From Dromaius novaehollandiae (lineage: Eukaryota > Chordata > Aves > Casuariiformes > Dromaiidae): a stretch of 64,000 nucleotides of DNA. Made by a program: the position numbers and the translations under genes. This document shows, one piece after another, positions 1 through 13,763 of the stretch. The notes under the pieces were generated by a model that worked only from the letters and a program-made list of their open reading frames with translations, did no database searches and was not told the origin of the DNA. The stretch spans positions 136,172,721-136,236,720 of the forward strand of contig NC_088098.1 of NCBI RefSeq assembly GCF_036370855.1. Direction: 5' to 3'. Within the stretch, counting starts at the first letter, position 1, and the number at the start of each line of letters is the position of its first letter.

Positions 1-1620
1 TGAGAGAAAGGGGGAAAAAAGGGGAAAGTACTGGAGACAATGGTAATAACAAAAATAGTGACTGCCATATCTCAGAAGCAAGGAGTTTTATCAGGTATTC
101 CCAAAAGCAAATAGGCAAGGATATTGACCAATATCCTTGGAAATTATTACTCAGATAATTGGCACAAATGCTTTTGGACTTGTGTAGGATGTTGCAAAGT
201 TTATAAATGTTACAGTCTGCATCTGCACAATCTCTCCTGTGTGAATATTTCTTTCCGTAGAGTTTTTACCATGGCTATTTAATACAGTGTTTGACATTTG
301 CAAAACATTATATGTCGGTGTGGAGAAGTGATTAATACTGATAGACTTTCTTCTGCAAAAGCCCACAGCCTTTAATCAAAAATGGTGCTAGAAGGAGGTT
401 TTTTCCCTAAGTAACAGAAGAAATCATTAACTATATGGTAGTAGAAATATACAAAAAAGCTGTTAACAACTCCAGTATACTAGATGTGCATAGAGGAGCA
501 GAAAGTTGGTATGTCAAGAAAGCTTGCAATCCAGAAAAGAAAATATAATAAAGATTTAGTCTTTCCTTCCTCTGTGTATTTTAATGTAACTAAACACTTG
601 TTTGTTCCAATCCATGCATCTTGATTGCATCCTAGTCTTGCTGCTGCTACTTCATAACATTCCAGTTCTTTGACTTACTCCTGTTTGCTGGGGTTTCTCA
701 TCTCCATTCTTGCATCATCCCTCTGCATCACCTATGGAAATCTCAGTTCCTTTAGTAAGTCGGTCTGGCTCCTTGGTCTCAAACAGCCACTGCTGGAAAT
801 TTTTTTGCCCTGTGGTTTGGGGCATTATCTCTTGCTTCCTGATGACTGCATCTTTGAAATCCATTAGAGCATGATGGTTCAGGCCCTCTTTAGTCATCCT
901 TAGCTTGCACGTTGTCTCTAAGCCATCAAGAGTGACTGCACATCCACTCCTGCCACAAATGCCTTCACTTTTTCTTCACTGATTCAATACACTTCCCAGT
1001 CATCTGGTCCTCCTCAAGACTTGTATTTACAATGATCTGTTTCTACAGGAGCCTGATATACACTTCAATCTCAGTTAACTTCTATTCTTGCACTGAAACT
1101 TCTTTATCACAGGGTCTGTGGCTTAACTTCTATGGTTGGGAAAACAACAATCTTGTATAAGACTTGCTATAAAAATATTATGAATTAAAACACTTAGAGG
1201 AAAGATATAGGGGATTGAAGAGAAAACTGAACTGCTCACCTGAAACTGCTCACCTTTTCTGCCTAGTGTAAATGGTAGGTGTTTCTTTCAAGGTAAGTTG
1301 CTTTAACTTCTAATCTATATTTTAAATATTTTCTCCTAGAATCTAGGAATAGAAGCCAAAATTTCCAGTCTTGATAGGAAACAAAGGAGTTTAATTCTAC
1401 TTTATGATCACAATGTGCGTAGTAAGATCAGGGAAAAGTGAGATTTTACAGGAAATTCAGGGTAAATCAGCCTTGTGTACATGTTGATGTCCACTGTGAT
1501 GTGTGGAATATTTTAAAACCCTAAGGGATAATCAAAGACATCTCCTATTTATTACAACGTAGCTAGCATCGCACCCACTGTTTACACCTGCAAGTGGTGA
1601 TAGTCTTCACCTCTTCCTGT

Positions 1621-1643
1621 ATTTTTTTATTTTTTATTTTTTA
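1621..1643. repeat. T-rich tract
   Basis: Short runs of T broken by single A residues. Low complexity only. Confidence 0.8.
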
Positions 1644-4600
1644 ATGGAAAACTTGCTAAGGAAGAAGCATTGCAGTGGCCAGAGCATACTCCAGAAGAAG
1701 CTGCTGCTACTACTCTTTTCTATTCCTTATTTAATGGATTGGAATGAAAAATCCAGCTTGTTTACATCTGCAGTTTAAGGAGAGCTGCTAAATCATGACT
1801 CCTGAACAAGAAATTAGCACTTCTCCTGTGTCAGATGTTTGCTAGCAAGGGAAGGCAAATGAAAGGTAGGGAAGAGTTGAACTGGGTAGCAGAGATCCTG
1901 AAGAGGTGGTAGAAGGTGACAGAGGATGGAAGGAATGTGTTGGGAAGAAGTGCATGAGTAAGGGAAAAGAACAACACAGAGCCTGAGGTAGCAGAGTATC
2001 TGAAAGATGCTCCTAAAGATCTTTTTGTTTGTCTTGCTATGGACTTTAATCTGAGGTGACAATCAGTTAAATGCTCTCTTATGGGACATTTCTATTGCAA
2101 TTTCAGAATCACCTCTGTACATATGAAGTTCTTAGTTCCTTCCACACCATGGCAGCTGGACCCAGTCTCACCTCAGCCTCCAATTCGGTTATGAAGATAT
2201 CTGCAGACACTTGGTATCTCCAGACATATCCATGCGCATTTTGGACTACACAGCTAGCTTGTAAATGGCTTTTGAAATAGCTAGGTGAACACTGAATCCA
2301 ACTCTTCAGTAATCGGAGAGATCTGATATATCTGATGCAGTCCTTCCCAAGAAGAAATAATCATCTTTTCTACGTTAGCTTCTCATTTACTTTGTCTATT
2401 TTCTGCTTAACCAGCTGCACAAGAAAGCATGTAACTATGATTCCGAAACGTGTTGGGTGTGTCTGCATCTTTTTCATTTGATGTTTAGATCTTGCTGTCT
2501 TTTCAGTGACCTTGGCAGGGATGACACTTCCTTTTCAGGTCCTCAGTCTCCCCCTCTCCTCATCACTTGTCTTGCATGCCTGCCCCATTTACAGATCACA
2601 TGCCTTAGCCGGCCTGACCACTGGAGAAGTCCTCACAGGCACTTTGCAATCCATCGAGTCATGGGCGATCATTATATATTTGATAATCCTAGAGCTGCAA
2701 TGTGTTCCTCCCTCTTAGGCATAGCTGAGTTGAATTCAAGCCAAGTAATAAATAACTCTGGGCAAACAGGTATTTACTAGGAAGACAGGCTCCATCTCTT
2801 ATGCTTTGCTTGTACTTCAAGTCTTAGTAAAGCACAATTTTCCTGAGGGCAGGGGTCAATTTAATTCCAGTTACAGCCATTCTAAGCCTGTTGCACCTTG
2901 ATAATGAGATCCCTATCCTAATCAAATTGCAGAGAAAAGAGGAGATGGGAATTTTAACATTTGAATATTCACCAAAAGGAGAAAGTCATGGTCAAGAGAG
3001 AATGCCATGCCTTCATGTTGACAGCTGTTTGTATAACTTACACTTAAAAATCTCCAATGATAGATTGTCTGGAGATGTTATAGGGGCTTCATTAACAAGC
3101 TTTTCCTATTGCCATTAAATATTATTTTCCCACTAATGTGTCTTACAACAATTTAAATAATCTATTTCATATATCCATCACTAGACTAGATGAGAGAACA
3201 GATTATCCTTAATTCTGTGTAATTTTTTATATACTTGAAGTTTTATACCTCTTAATCTCATACTCTGTAATTAGATGAGTTCCATTCATTCAAACTTTCC
3301 TCTTAAGTCATAATCTGTAGATCTCAAATCACTCTGGCAGTATGAATAGTTTACTATTCATCCACATCCTACTTTTACATTAGGAGAGGTTGCTTTTGCA
3401 CCCATTAGACTGTTTCTCTGAGGAACAATTAGCTTCCTTTAATTCCCTTTCCCTTCCAGATTTGGATTTCAGATGACTTTCTGGAAGGCTGACTTTCTGA
3501 AGCCAGTTGATTTTGGTTTGGTTTTTTTCTTTTTTCTTCCTTTTTCTTTTCTTAAGAAATGTGAATTCTGTCATCTCACAGTCACTCTCACCTTAGTTGC
3601 CTTTCACCTCCCCACCCTTACTAATCCCACTCCATTTCTAACATTTAAAATTAATTCTTGCAGAATATTATTTTCAGTTGCTTTTTCAGCTTTCTGTATC
3701 CAAAAGTTGTTACACATACATACCAAGAAGTTGCTGGATTGTCTGTTCCTTGCTGTATGCTGTTCTTGGGTAGTGGAATCAACAAAGTTATTCAGTCTAG
3801 AGCAACTAAGTCTTTCTGGAAGGCAGAGCTGAAGACCTCACACTTCCTTTGCATAGGTGGTACATTAAAATGCTGATTTTGAACTGCAGTATATTATTAC
3901 TTCCGGCTTTGTTCCCAGCTGGATTGCATTTCAGACAGCAGACCTTGCTGGCTCTCCATAACTTTATTAAACTTCAAACTATCTTTGCTCACTTTTGTAT
4001 TTTACTGTCATAGCCTATGAGCAATGAAAGAGCTTCATCAATACTGACTTCTTGGAAAATAGGGTCAACATAGATATTCAGAGAGCACTGAGGCATGATC
4101 CTCTCATGCTGGCCTTGAACACATCACTTCTGGGCTATTATCATTCCTCTGAAAGTGAAATACAGTATCTATCTCAGTTAATATGAATGTGGTGGTGTCT
4201 CCTTCAGCAGAAGAAATCTACCACTCCGTAACTTTGCCTTTCCAAGGGGTTCCCAGTTACAGAACACCCTTTGCAGCCTACTGCATGTCAGTACTTACCA
4301 GTAAGAAGAGTGTGCCAGTGTTGCCTGACTTATTCAACAGGCTACGAATACTACACACCTCGTAAGGCATTTTGTGTTGGCTCACTGTCTCAAAGTTGAA
4401 GCCGTGTATTAATCTCACATGGCTAGTCCAGGTGCAAGAACTGAGCAGTTCGTCTGACATCTTAAACAGGGAAAAGAGGTGGCCTCTCCCCAGAAACTTG
4501 GAGTGACCATGTTTGCTGCACACAGATGAAGACTAACAGACACCATGACAAGCCAAACCACCAGGATTCAAGTCTCCAGTAAGGTTGAATCTGGAAAGTG

Positions 4601-5735
4601 ATATTTTCCAGAATCATGTACAGTGCAGCTTAGAGAGTGCGTAAGCATTGGGAATTGATGAACACTCAGCCTCCTGCAGGTGTTCAGAGGAGAAGGCGTG
4701 CAACTTTGACAGTCCTTTGGCATGTCTGCCTTATTTTCCATGCATCTTTTGGGGAGGGTTGAAAGATGGAAATTCAAATATTTAGACCATTAACATGTAC
4801 TTTGGAAGGAGAGAACAAAAGCATTTATAGAAATTGATTAAATCTTGCCAGTGTATCATTAACTAGAGCATTTTGTTAGAACAGGATTTATCATAGAGAG
4901 ACTGAACTCTGATTTTGTCAATCTGTGTGCAATGTTGTATAAGAATACATGAATCTTGGAAGGTTGCTCTCTTGAATTGAAAATTACTAAATATTTATCA
5001 AGCAACTATGACTCAGGGATCCTTGCTGCAATATACTGCGTAACATATTAATGGACAGTAAGACTGGGAGTGAATCAATCAATAACAAATATAAATATTG
5101 CTTTCCAGTTTGCCCCATTTAACTGCCCCGGAGGAAGCTTGGATTGTTGTATAGAATTCAGCTGGACAAAGGTTTTTCAAGACTCTAACCTATCCTTTTG
5201 CTTTTGCTGTCCTTGAGAAGAAAGAGAAAGGTAAACATTTTCTATTGTAAGTCCAACAAGTTATTTTGATATTTTATATCACTTACTCTAACCACTTCCA
5301 AACTACCGCTCTGATATTTTCAAACTCTTTTTTCCTCTCAAAGGAGTTAAATGACTGTGTGAGGATGACACTGGGGAAAAAAGAGATTACCGTTATTTTG
5401 TTGTGAGGACTCCAGTGGGATTCTGAGGGAACTGATTCAGCAAAAAATACACAGAACAAATTTGCAGGGCCAGTGGAGAGGAATAACAGTCTCCTACTCT
5501 GCCTGTCTGTAGCATCATTGTTGTTAATGGTCTGCACTTGCATTTCTTAGATGTAGTGTACCTAAAGGTGGAGAACTAGCTGTTCTTTGGGATTGGGTGC
5601 ATTTGGATTTGATGCTGCACTTTTGCTATATGCAGAATACTAAGCCGAGGAAAGCTCATGTCATAAATATATCATATCTGTCAATGTTTTTCAAATGGTC
5701 TCAGGTGCTGCAGGTATGCCCTTTTGTGCTCTCCT

Positions 5736-5768
5736 TTTTCTTTTCTTTTTTTTTTTTTTTTTTTTTTT
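5736..5768. repeat. T-rich tract with a 23-nt T run
   Basis: TTTTTC, TTTTC, then 23 consecutive T (5746-5768). Simple low-complexity DNA. Confidence 0.95.
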
Positions 5769-8700
5769 GCTGATTTGTCAAGGACTGCTGGAGAATAATG
5801 CTGATACCCAGTCTGACTTTTAATACACCTTAAGAGAACTACAGAATGAGTTGCTTTCCTTCTGCCCATGACTGTCAGAAGAATTCTGTTTCTCCTCTAA
5901 ATCCTTTATGGCTTCTGTCTGTCATTTCCACCATAACTTTGGAATTAATTCCCCCAGGTTCACGAATTCACTTCCTTCATATTATTTTACACAGGAAATA
6001 AAGCTGTCTGTTTTGATTACTATGAGGTACATATAGTCAAACAAGAACAAAATTTTTTTACTGTGCACACAATATTCTGACAATGTTTTTTAATTTCAGA
6101 AGGCTAATCTACATTCATGCTTTTGTAGTAAAAGATACCTTTACTTCTAATAGCTAGCAAAGGAAGAAGCGAAATTATCAAATCAGAAATCTCACAGCTC
6201 AGATTAGCAGGGGTATTTGAGTAGTCAGGGATTTTTTGCCATCCAAATGCCATAAAAGTACTCCCAATTTTTCAGAAGCTGGTATTGAGAAAAGTTCATT
6301 TATTGATGATCTTGAGGAAAATTAATGGAAATATTAACTTGTTAGAGTTCTGCCTGCCAGGTATGCTAAAGAAGAACCTGTTTAACCCTGTCCATCTCCC
6401 CTCCCAAACTCTGTGAATTTACATGCAGAAAGACTTGCCTTTCATGAAGAGATTTTACATGCAAACACTAAGCTTGCTCCAGCAAAGAAATGCTAGAGAT
6501 AGATGATGAAAATGACTCCATTTGGAGTAGACAAAAGATAGCATAAATGATGTTATTACTCAAAAGGTAGAAATCCAACACTTTTTAAATGTGAATAGTT
6601 AAAATGAGGCTTTTAGAAATGATAAGGCATTGGACAGGAAACATTTACAGCTTTTGGCCCAATTGCTGACACACCTAAACATGGACTTGAAAGCTTAATT
6701 TTGGGAAGACATTAAAAAAAAGACAAGATAAAGTGTTATGCAACATCTGGTGCAGATAACTTACATTTCTAAGACTTTAAGAATCACTTCAGTTGGTCAT
6801 TTTTGAGGAGAAAAAATAATCTAAAAAGAAATGCCATAGCAGATACCATTCAAAAGACTAAAGCTTGAAAACTCATCCAAAACATTGTCTCAGATTCTTG
6901 TAATCTCTATGCTGAAATTCCCACATGCAGTAGAACTCCCTTTTCTCCATATTTTACTGTAGAATCAGGAGAAAAAATAACAAACAAAACCATCTCTATT
7001 CCCCTCTTTTTATGGGGGGACATGAACAGCTGAAATCAGGATTCTTCTTTCAGCTTCTATTTTAAATCTTTATACAAAGAAAAAGTTCTGCCTAACTAGA
7101 GGCAAGTGCTCATTTCCAGTGAAATCAATGGCTATGACCTGGACTTTTTATAGCAACCAAGAATCTAGCCTATATCTCTCTCTCCACATTCCTCCTTCCT
7201 CTGCTCCTGTTGGGCCAAGTAATTTAAATGTATTAACTCCTCAGATCCTTCTTCCCCATTCCTAGGAAATCATGCATCAGATTGCAATGTGGAGTTTAGT
7301 ATCTGCAAGTCTCAGATGTTGCCTGCTGCAGAATTTCAAACAATAGGTAGGAGCCTGCACCAAGGGAAACCATGAAGAGAAAAAGAGCAGAATTTAAAAA
7401 AATAAAAGGGAAATACTTCATTTTCCGTCACACTTGTTACTTATCAAAAAGAACGCCCTTGCTAGTGAAAAAAAAATTCCCCTCTACGCTGGAACAAAGA
7501 TCTGTAGCATAAATTGTGACATGAATTTGCTGTTGTGATTTGCAGGTAAGAGTGGCAGAAAGAAAAGAAGCCAAAGTATGTAACAGAGCTTGTTATACCA
7601 AACACAGCTTCTTATAATCTGCAGTGAATTATTCTACTTGCCTGTTGCCTCCTTTCAACCACACTGTCATGCCCTCATACCAGCTTCTGTATATCCTTAC
7701 AAACACAATCATTTTTGACATGCTACCATTCATAAATGCAACCGTTGTGTGTCTGGCTCTGCTGCTGGAGATGTTGCTCATGCAGGAGTTGTGGGAGCAA
7801 TTATGGCAGGGGGAGTCATTCATATGTGGGAGCTGGAGGAAGACCACTCAGAGAGGGTGCAGCTCTGAAAAACGTCCCACCTTCCAGTGAGTTTAAAGGA
7901 TAAAGTGGCAATCAGGACCACAGCACCCATGTGTTCAGAACATGCCCCTGTAGTGCTGTATCCTCAGCCAAATGATTAATTCCATTAACTTCAAAGATAC
8001 TGCACAGGCTCCTCCTGCCTGGCACTCTGGCTGCCTAGATGAAAGAGGTAGAGCTGTGTCTGTTTCCTGCATTCCTGCATTATGTGTTCATGTTTCCGTC
8101 TAATAAAGAAAGTTAAAGCTTTATTTCCAATCAATTTCAGCTTATATTCATCACAACTAACAATACTTTGTGCCCCTATAATTAATTCAGGCACACGCAT
8201 GCAATTGTTTGTGTTGGCAGGTTTGCTCCATTGCACAGTAAGTTATAGCCTGAATTTCAGAAAGCTGAAGCCATACACTGAAGTCAGAAAGAACTGCAAT
8301 TGCTCACCGCTTGCAAAGTCAGGCCATTAATATCACCTGGCTTACAAATGTGTTTGTATTGCCACTATTGCCAAGAGAACTTCCTCTATCGTCCACCTTC
8401 ACAAATTATTCATGATAACTATTATGAAGATGAGCACCGAATGAATTAATAATCAGACACATATTTAAAAAGCACAATCTCATATTTGACGATATTATAA
8501 TAATAAATCAATTTTACACTTTTCTGGCAATTGCATAAATGGCTACTGCTCCTATTTAGAGCCTTGCTTTTCCTCCATATAGCAAGAGCTCATTCCATGT
8601 GTAGCACTAATAAATAATATAAATAGTCCTAATGTAAGAGAAAAAAAAAAAGATTCAAGCATGGGTTCTCCTTAACTGGTTTATGAAATTTCATAGATCT

Positions 8701-9022
8701 TTATTATGCTGAATCCTGCAGAACCTTTCAGCAAATCACATTTAAATTTAGAAAACAAATGGTAGTGACATGTAGCTTAACACTTTCCAGATTACAAGCA
8801 TTTAGAAGAACAATTATTAAAAAAGCTTAAGATGACTGCCTGAATTCAGTCCACCCAATGCATCATGACTTTTCAGCTGAGTTATTTTTTCATAATTACT
8901 TTCGATTAATCATTATTCAAATACTTAAAGATCAAACATGGGCGTCCATGGCTTGCTTTGTTTAATGGAGAAGATTGTGCTATCACACCTTTTTTTCTGT
9001 GCGGAGACAAGAAAGCCTCTCC

Positions 9023-9360
9023 TTAAGGAGGGTGTCTGTGCAGTAAGGGTGGTTTGGTACTTGGGTATCTGCATGGTTTAGCCTCAGAAACAGGACGAGT
9101 GTTTTGTCGAGGTGTCAGTGTCCCCCTGGAACTGAGGCGCGCTGCCTCTGTGGAGGAAAGACAGGCAGAGGCGGGCCTGCAAGCAGGCGGTCCTGGTGGA
9201 TTTGGTGCCCTGGGGCCAGGGGACATTGACACCCCTAAGGGCCCAGGTTGGGCTGTGCTGCTTGTGGGGTCGTCAAGGCCAGAGGCACCAGCTTGTGCCC
9301 AGGGGCTGGTCAAGCAGAAGGCACGTAGGCAGGCACTGCTGGACTTGTTCAAGCACTAGT
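9023..9360. other. GC-rich patch with overlapping frames on both strands
   Basis: About 340 bp of markedly higher GC than its AT-rich surroundings, open in both directions (plus 9054-9359, minus 9023-9352). Neither frame resembles a known protein, and openness on both strands is expected from GC-rich composition. Origin unknown. Confidence 0.5.
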
Positions 9361-9599
9361 AGCCACTTTCTAGTGCCTTCCTCCTCATTTTAATTTTCAG
9401 GGTGGGAGGTCTGGGTCCAGCTCCCATTGCTCCAGCTACCAGCCTGTCCTAGGCTTTTCTCACCAGAGCCACAGTACTAACGAGCACCTGAGTGCTGGTC
9501 TCTCCCATTTCATTCTGAAGGATTGTGGTGATCCTTTTAGCCAAAGCATTTTCTATAAAGGTCTTGCTTCTCCTCTGTACGAGCTACATTCTCTTCCAG

Positions 9600-10225
9600 G
9601 TGCGGTCCCCTGTTCAGTAGGAATACCTGTCATGCCTCCTTCCTTGCTGTATAACTTGCATTTAGCTGCACCTAAATGCACTTTGCCTAATGTGGCAATT
9701 TACCAAATGAACCAACATGCTCTGTTTCTCCTGTCCTTAATGTTGTTGACCTCCTTGCTAATATCTATTGTACCCATGCTTTCCAGAAGTGACTGAATAC
9801 CTGCTTGCAGATCACAAATGAAGTTGCTGAGTAGCACCAAACCTGGTGCTGATCCAATGGGCAAATGAATTCAATGACTTCCTTACTGACAGATACTTGA
9901 GGTCTGTCACTGAGCTAATTCTTTTTCTCTTCAGCCTGTGCTTTTTTCTCTCCTATTATGCTACGTTTTTAACCAGAATGTCACGAGTTACTAAATCAAA
10001 TGGCTTTACACAGTGTAAGTCTACTATAGCTGTGCAGCTATCTTTAATCATTAAATCTGTCATATTATCATAGAATGAAATTATATTTGTTTGACAAAAT
10101 ATTTGCTACCCAGAAAATTGTGCTGAGCAACACTAACTATATTCCTATAATTTAATTCTTTTTTAATCATATCCCTATATTAGCTTTTCTGGTATTTTAA
10201 CTGGAATTTATATCAGGCAGGGCTA
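9600..10225 (-). mobile_element. Old CR1-type LINE fossil, minus orientation
   Basis: The plus strand reads like the reverse complement of the RT region of an old amniote CR1-type LINE. Blocks include tcacaaatgaagttgctgag, accaaacctggtgctgatcc, cgagttactaaatcaaatgg and the following ctttacacagtgtaagtcta, then tagcttttctggtattttaa. All frames are broken. It cannot be one insertion with the 15-kb fossil because the element parts are in the wrong order for that. Confidence 0.5.
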
Positions 10226-12429
10226 CGAGAAACTGCTCCATGGATTAAGAAAATATGACGACATCCTTTCCCATCCCTCATTAGGCAGTTTGTCCTGCAC
10301 AGAGCTGCCCATTGGAGTCCCAACTGATGATAAGTATCTAGGAATTCTGGAGAAATACCTTAGTAATAATATAAAAACTACTTCATCCAAAGTAGGCAAA
10401 GGTAGGTAGAAGAACAGCTGGCTCCTCCATTTTTCAGCTGAAATACAAAGCATCACTGTGATAAAATTTTGGATTTATTCTATTTGAAATTTATCAGATA
10501 AAACCAGTAACTAATTTGTTAATAAATTGTATTTATTTCTATTTATTTATTTCTTTAGAAGTGTTATTATAGCAGAGTTTCTGGGAAGATACACTGCTTT
10601 ATTTCAGTCAACTATTAAAGTTGCAAAGCTCAAACCCATTCAATAACTATGCTTTTCTGCTTATTTTCAAAGAAAGAGCTCTGGGCATTCCAGGACCTCT
10701 TGCCTGTTCCCATTTAAGTAAAAGTTTCCTTTGATAAACCAAGAGTTTTAACAACCTACTGAATTTTATTTAGGTGTCCTGCTGGGAAATAGAACTTGAT
10801 CCCCACTCAGTGTTACCTGAAGGTCCCTGGTCAGTAATGGTAGATCTACATCTATCCTACTAGAGCCTCCCCTAAGCTCGCTTTGAGGCTCAATTCCTTG
10901 AGTATCTGCATAGACTAGGTCTTGGACCTTTTGCAGAGCCCAAACAAGAGACCTGGCTGAAATACTGGTTGCTGCAGGGGAACACAGGGAAACATGGCCC
11001 CTTGGGCCAGCTTTGGAGCACGTGTGGCAGAAAGAATGTGACTACATGGAAGACCCCCACATGGCACTTCTGCTGGAGCTGGACAATGTAAGAGCCATGA
11101 CCATGGTCAGAGCCTGCCTTAACACCCAGTTATAAGCACAGAAATATCCAGGTGTGCTGGTGTAGTTCCTGCACTCTTATCTCTCTCCTAGGCCACTGTT
11201 TTCAACAGCCCCCAGAGGTGCGCTGAGCCTAGAGGCTGGCAGGTGGTCTGTCTCTGCCTAGCAAATACTTGTCACAAAAGCTGAGAGGGGTCAGCAGAAA
11301 GTCAGACCCTGCCTTCTCAGCTTGTGACACAGCTAACTTCTCTCCATTTGCTCCCAAACAAGGGCAGGTGGAACAACTAAGGTGGATAACAACCCTGTAT
11401 GCACACTGGAGGCACAAACACATGAGTATATGGCATTGGAATAGGAATGTGTTTGATTCAGTATTGCTTGCTGCTGAGACATAGGCTTGCCCAGGTCACT
11501 GTCTGCCTTGTTCCCTCCTCACTTAATTCTTCATCTACTCCCAATGCAGTGAATTCTAAGGGAGGAAACAAGGAAAACAAGCTGGCTCCATGCAACAGAG
11601 GTATATCTTGTTCCAGCCTGGCCCTGCCTAGTCGAGACGGTGAGCATTTTGTAGCAGGATAGATGGGAATGACTTGTGTTATCCTTTGCACAGTTGCTCC
11701 TCTGCACAGCTCTGCTTTCCTTTCTTCTTCTGTGTCTACCTTACCCAGCTTTGGCCCAATCACCTTGGGATGATCTGTCCCAGCATGCCTGCCCTCACCA
11801 CTGACTTCCTGTGCTCTGCTAAGTCCACCTGCTCACAAAAAAGATCAGACAGCTAGGCTTCTTGGGCACAGGAGCCTGGTGAAAATGAAGAGAGGAAAAA
11901 GGAGCCAGCACTTGTCCCTACGAAGGTCTCTCCATCTGCTCCGCTGTCCTGCTGTATGCTGGGAGGTGACCTCCTGGCCCCTTGCTGCTGGCTCTCTGTG
12001 CAGGATGGCATGCTTAGCAGCATCCTGTGTGACATGCTCCCACCCACGTCCAGGAATATATCAAGATGTCCTTGTGGCAACTTCTTCAGTCTATCCTTCT
12101 GAGGAGTAGCAGCTGCCAGCAGCATCCATGGGAACCAATCTGGCCCCATCAGGGCACTGTCTCACACAGACGGGCGGCTTCCACACTGCTACTCAGTGCT
12201 TTTTCTGAGCAAGTATTTCAGAATTACCATGACAGGTTATGGATGTGGAGACTGGAGAACAGAACACGATGAGTGGTGAACACTCTTATCATTTATACTA
12301 TCACCTGATCAGCTGATCTAGTGTATCCTTTCCATAAAAATCTTTTTTCCTCCCTCCATTTCTTACAGAAGGAGCCAGCTCATCACTTCAGGTCAATGGT
12401 AGTGACTTTCTCAGTAGATGTTAAAAAAA
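10226..12429. other. Intergenic, nothing assignable
   Basis: Several 60-100 codon frames overlap on both strands between 11.2 and 12.3 kb, where GC content is moderately raised. None is recognisable or has clear splice signals. Confidence 0.5.
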
Positions 12430-13280
12430 GAGGATGTGGGGAATTACGCACCAATGAGCTTAACCCAAGCCCCCAGAAATGATTTAGAATAAGTAATCAA
12501 ATATTCAGAAAGTGCCTGTGAGATGAAGAAAGAGCTGAGAAGCAGGCAGTGGGGATTTGTAAGAAATAAATTGTATAAAAATAATCTAATTTTCTTTTTC
12601 AGTAGAAAAGCAGATGTGAAACTAATCTATAGGACTTCACTTTAAGAACCCTTTTGATTTGATCTTACGTGACATTCTTATAAACCAGCAAAATAGGCAC
12701 AGTCTGGATGAAATTACTGGAAAGTGTATACAAAACAGGTTCTGTATCTATACTCAGAATTAGTTCAGCAGCAAAATATAAAGAGGCAGCGAGTGCTCTT
12801 TTGGGGGTCTTTCTGCTCTGATTCTGTTCAGTGATTGCATTAGTGACCCTACTCTTATGTTTACAAATCACATTAGGCTGGGTAAAGCTGCAAATATGAT
12901 GGAAAACAGGTTTAGGTTTCAAAGGTATCTTGCAAATTAGAGAAAAGACCTAAATAAATTCAATAAAGACAAGTGCAAGGGAGGGCTCTAAGAGATGGAC
13001 AATCACCTCCATAGGCACAGTATATTTAACAGCTAGTCCTGTTGCTGTTCCTCAGAAAAGGATCTGTGGGATTTTAATGGATCACAAGCAGAACACAACA
13101 ATGTTGTGCTGTTATGAAAAAGTTAAACATCATACCAGGAAATGTAAAGTGGAGCTGGCAAAACACCTAACATATCAGTAAGGCCTAAGTGGGAATACTT
13201 TCTCCAGTTTTGGTCACTGTGGGTCAAGAAAGATGGAAGCCAACTGGGAAATGTCAAGAGAAGAACAAAGAGAGTATATC
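12430..13280 (+). mobile_element. Old CR1-type LINE fossil (ORF2 RT region)
   Basis: Collinear resemblance to the reverse transcriptase part of amniote CR1 LINEs, plus strand. Blocks include gggaattacgcaccaatgag, cttaacccaagcccccagaa, a segment near 12630-12740 corresponding to the RT-motif region with cagtctggatgaaattactg, then tcaataaagacaagtgcaag, gaaaaggatctgtgggattt and ccagttttggtcactg. Many indels and stops make it non-coding. It ends before the 3' UTR, so it is truncated at both ends. Confidence 0.65.
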
Positions 13281-13704
13281 CATACTGTTGAACCCTATTT
13301 ATTCTCTAAAACTGGCTGTAGCCAGATAGCTCCCTGGCCTGTGCTAACTCATCTGGTATGCCTGACAGATCTCCAGGAGAGTGCTAGCTGGCCTAGGCTA
13401 AACTGGGCCAGGGACTTGTCTAACACCCACTGTGCAGAAATGTTCCCTAGTGTTCTTTAAATTATAAACATAGACAAAGCCTGTGATTTTATGACCTTCA
13501 TCCAAGTCCGGAACCCATGGCATCCCTGGAGTGAAAGAGAGTTCTCGTCTGTCAGACTCACTGGTCAGACTACGAAATAAATGCCTCCAGTAACAGATGT
13601 GGGATATGTTCTTTAGAGCTGTCTTTTGCCTCCAGAAGAATCTGTGGATTTCATCCATCTGGTTTGAAATTAGTAAGAGTTTGAGTCTCACTGCTGGACA
13701 GAGC

Positions 13705-13706
<2 letters not shown>

Positions 13707-13750
<44 letters not shown>

Positions 13751-13763
13751 CACACACACACAC
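13707..13763. repeat. (CA)n dinucleotide microsatellite, 57 bp
   Basis: CA repeats with one CG interruption at 13743-13744. Frames reading through it give only His-Thr or Val-Cys repeats, so no protein is encoded. Confidence 0.97.

Larger units (their letters stand above)
1..9022. other. Intergenic, AT-rich, no gene seen
   Basis: No reading frame here looks like a protein I recognise or shows sustained coding character. Apart from the T-rich tracts at 1621, about 3515-3555 and 5736, I see no assignable repeat. The stretch 8400-8960 is rich in TAAT/ATTA cores and may be a conserved non-coding element, but this cannot be judged from one sequence. Confidence 0.6.

Noticed and set aside
4278-4523. 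Exon-like minus-strand frame ending at a GTGTGT donor
   Set aside because: Weak acceptor and donor, no recognisable product, and the frame continues open past the donor.
7624-7890. 88-codon frame with hydrophobic segments
   Set aside because: It looks membrane-like, but hydrophobicity follows from T-rich sequence, an overlapping frame exists on the other strand, and nothing in it is recognisable.
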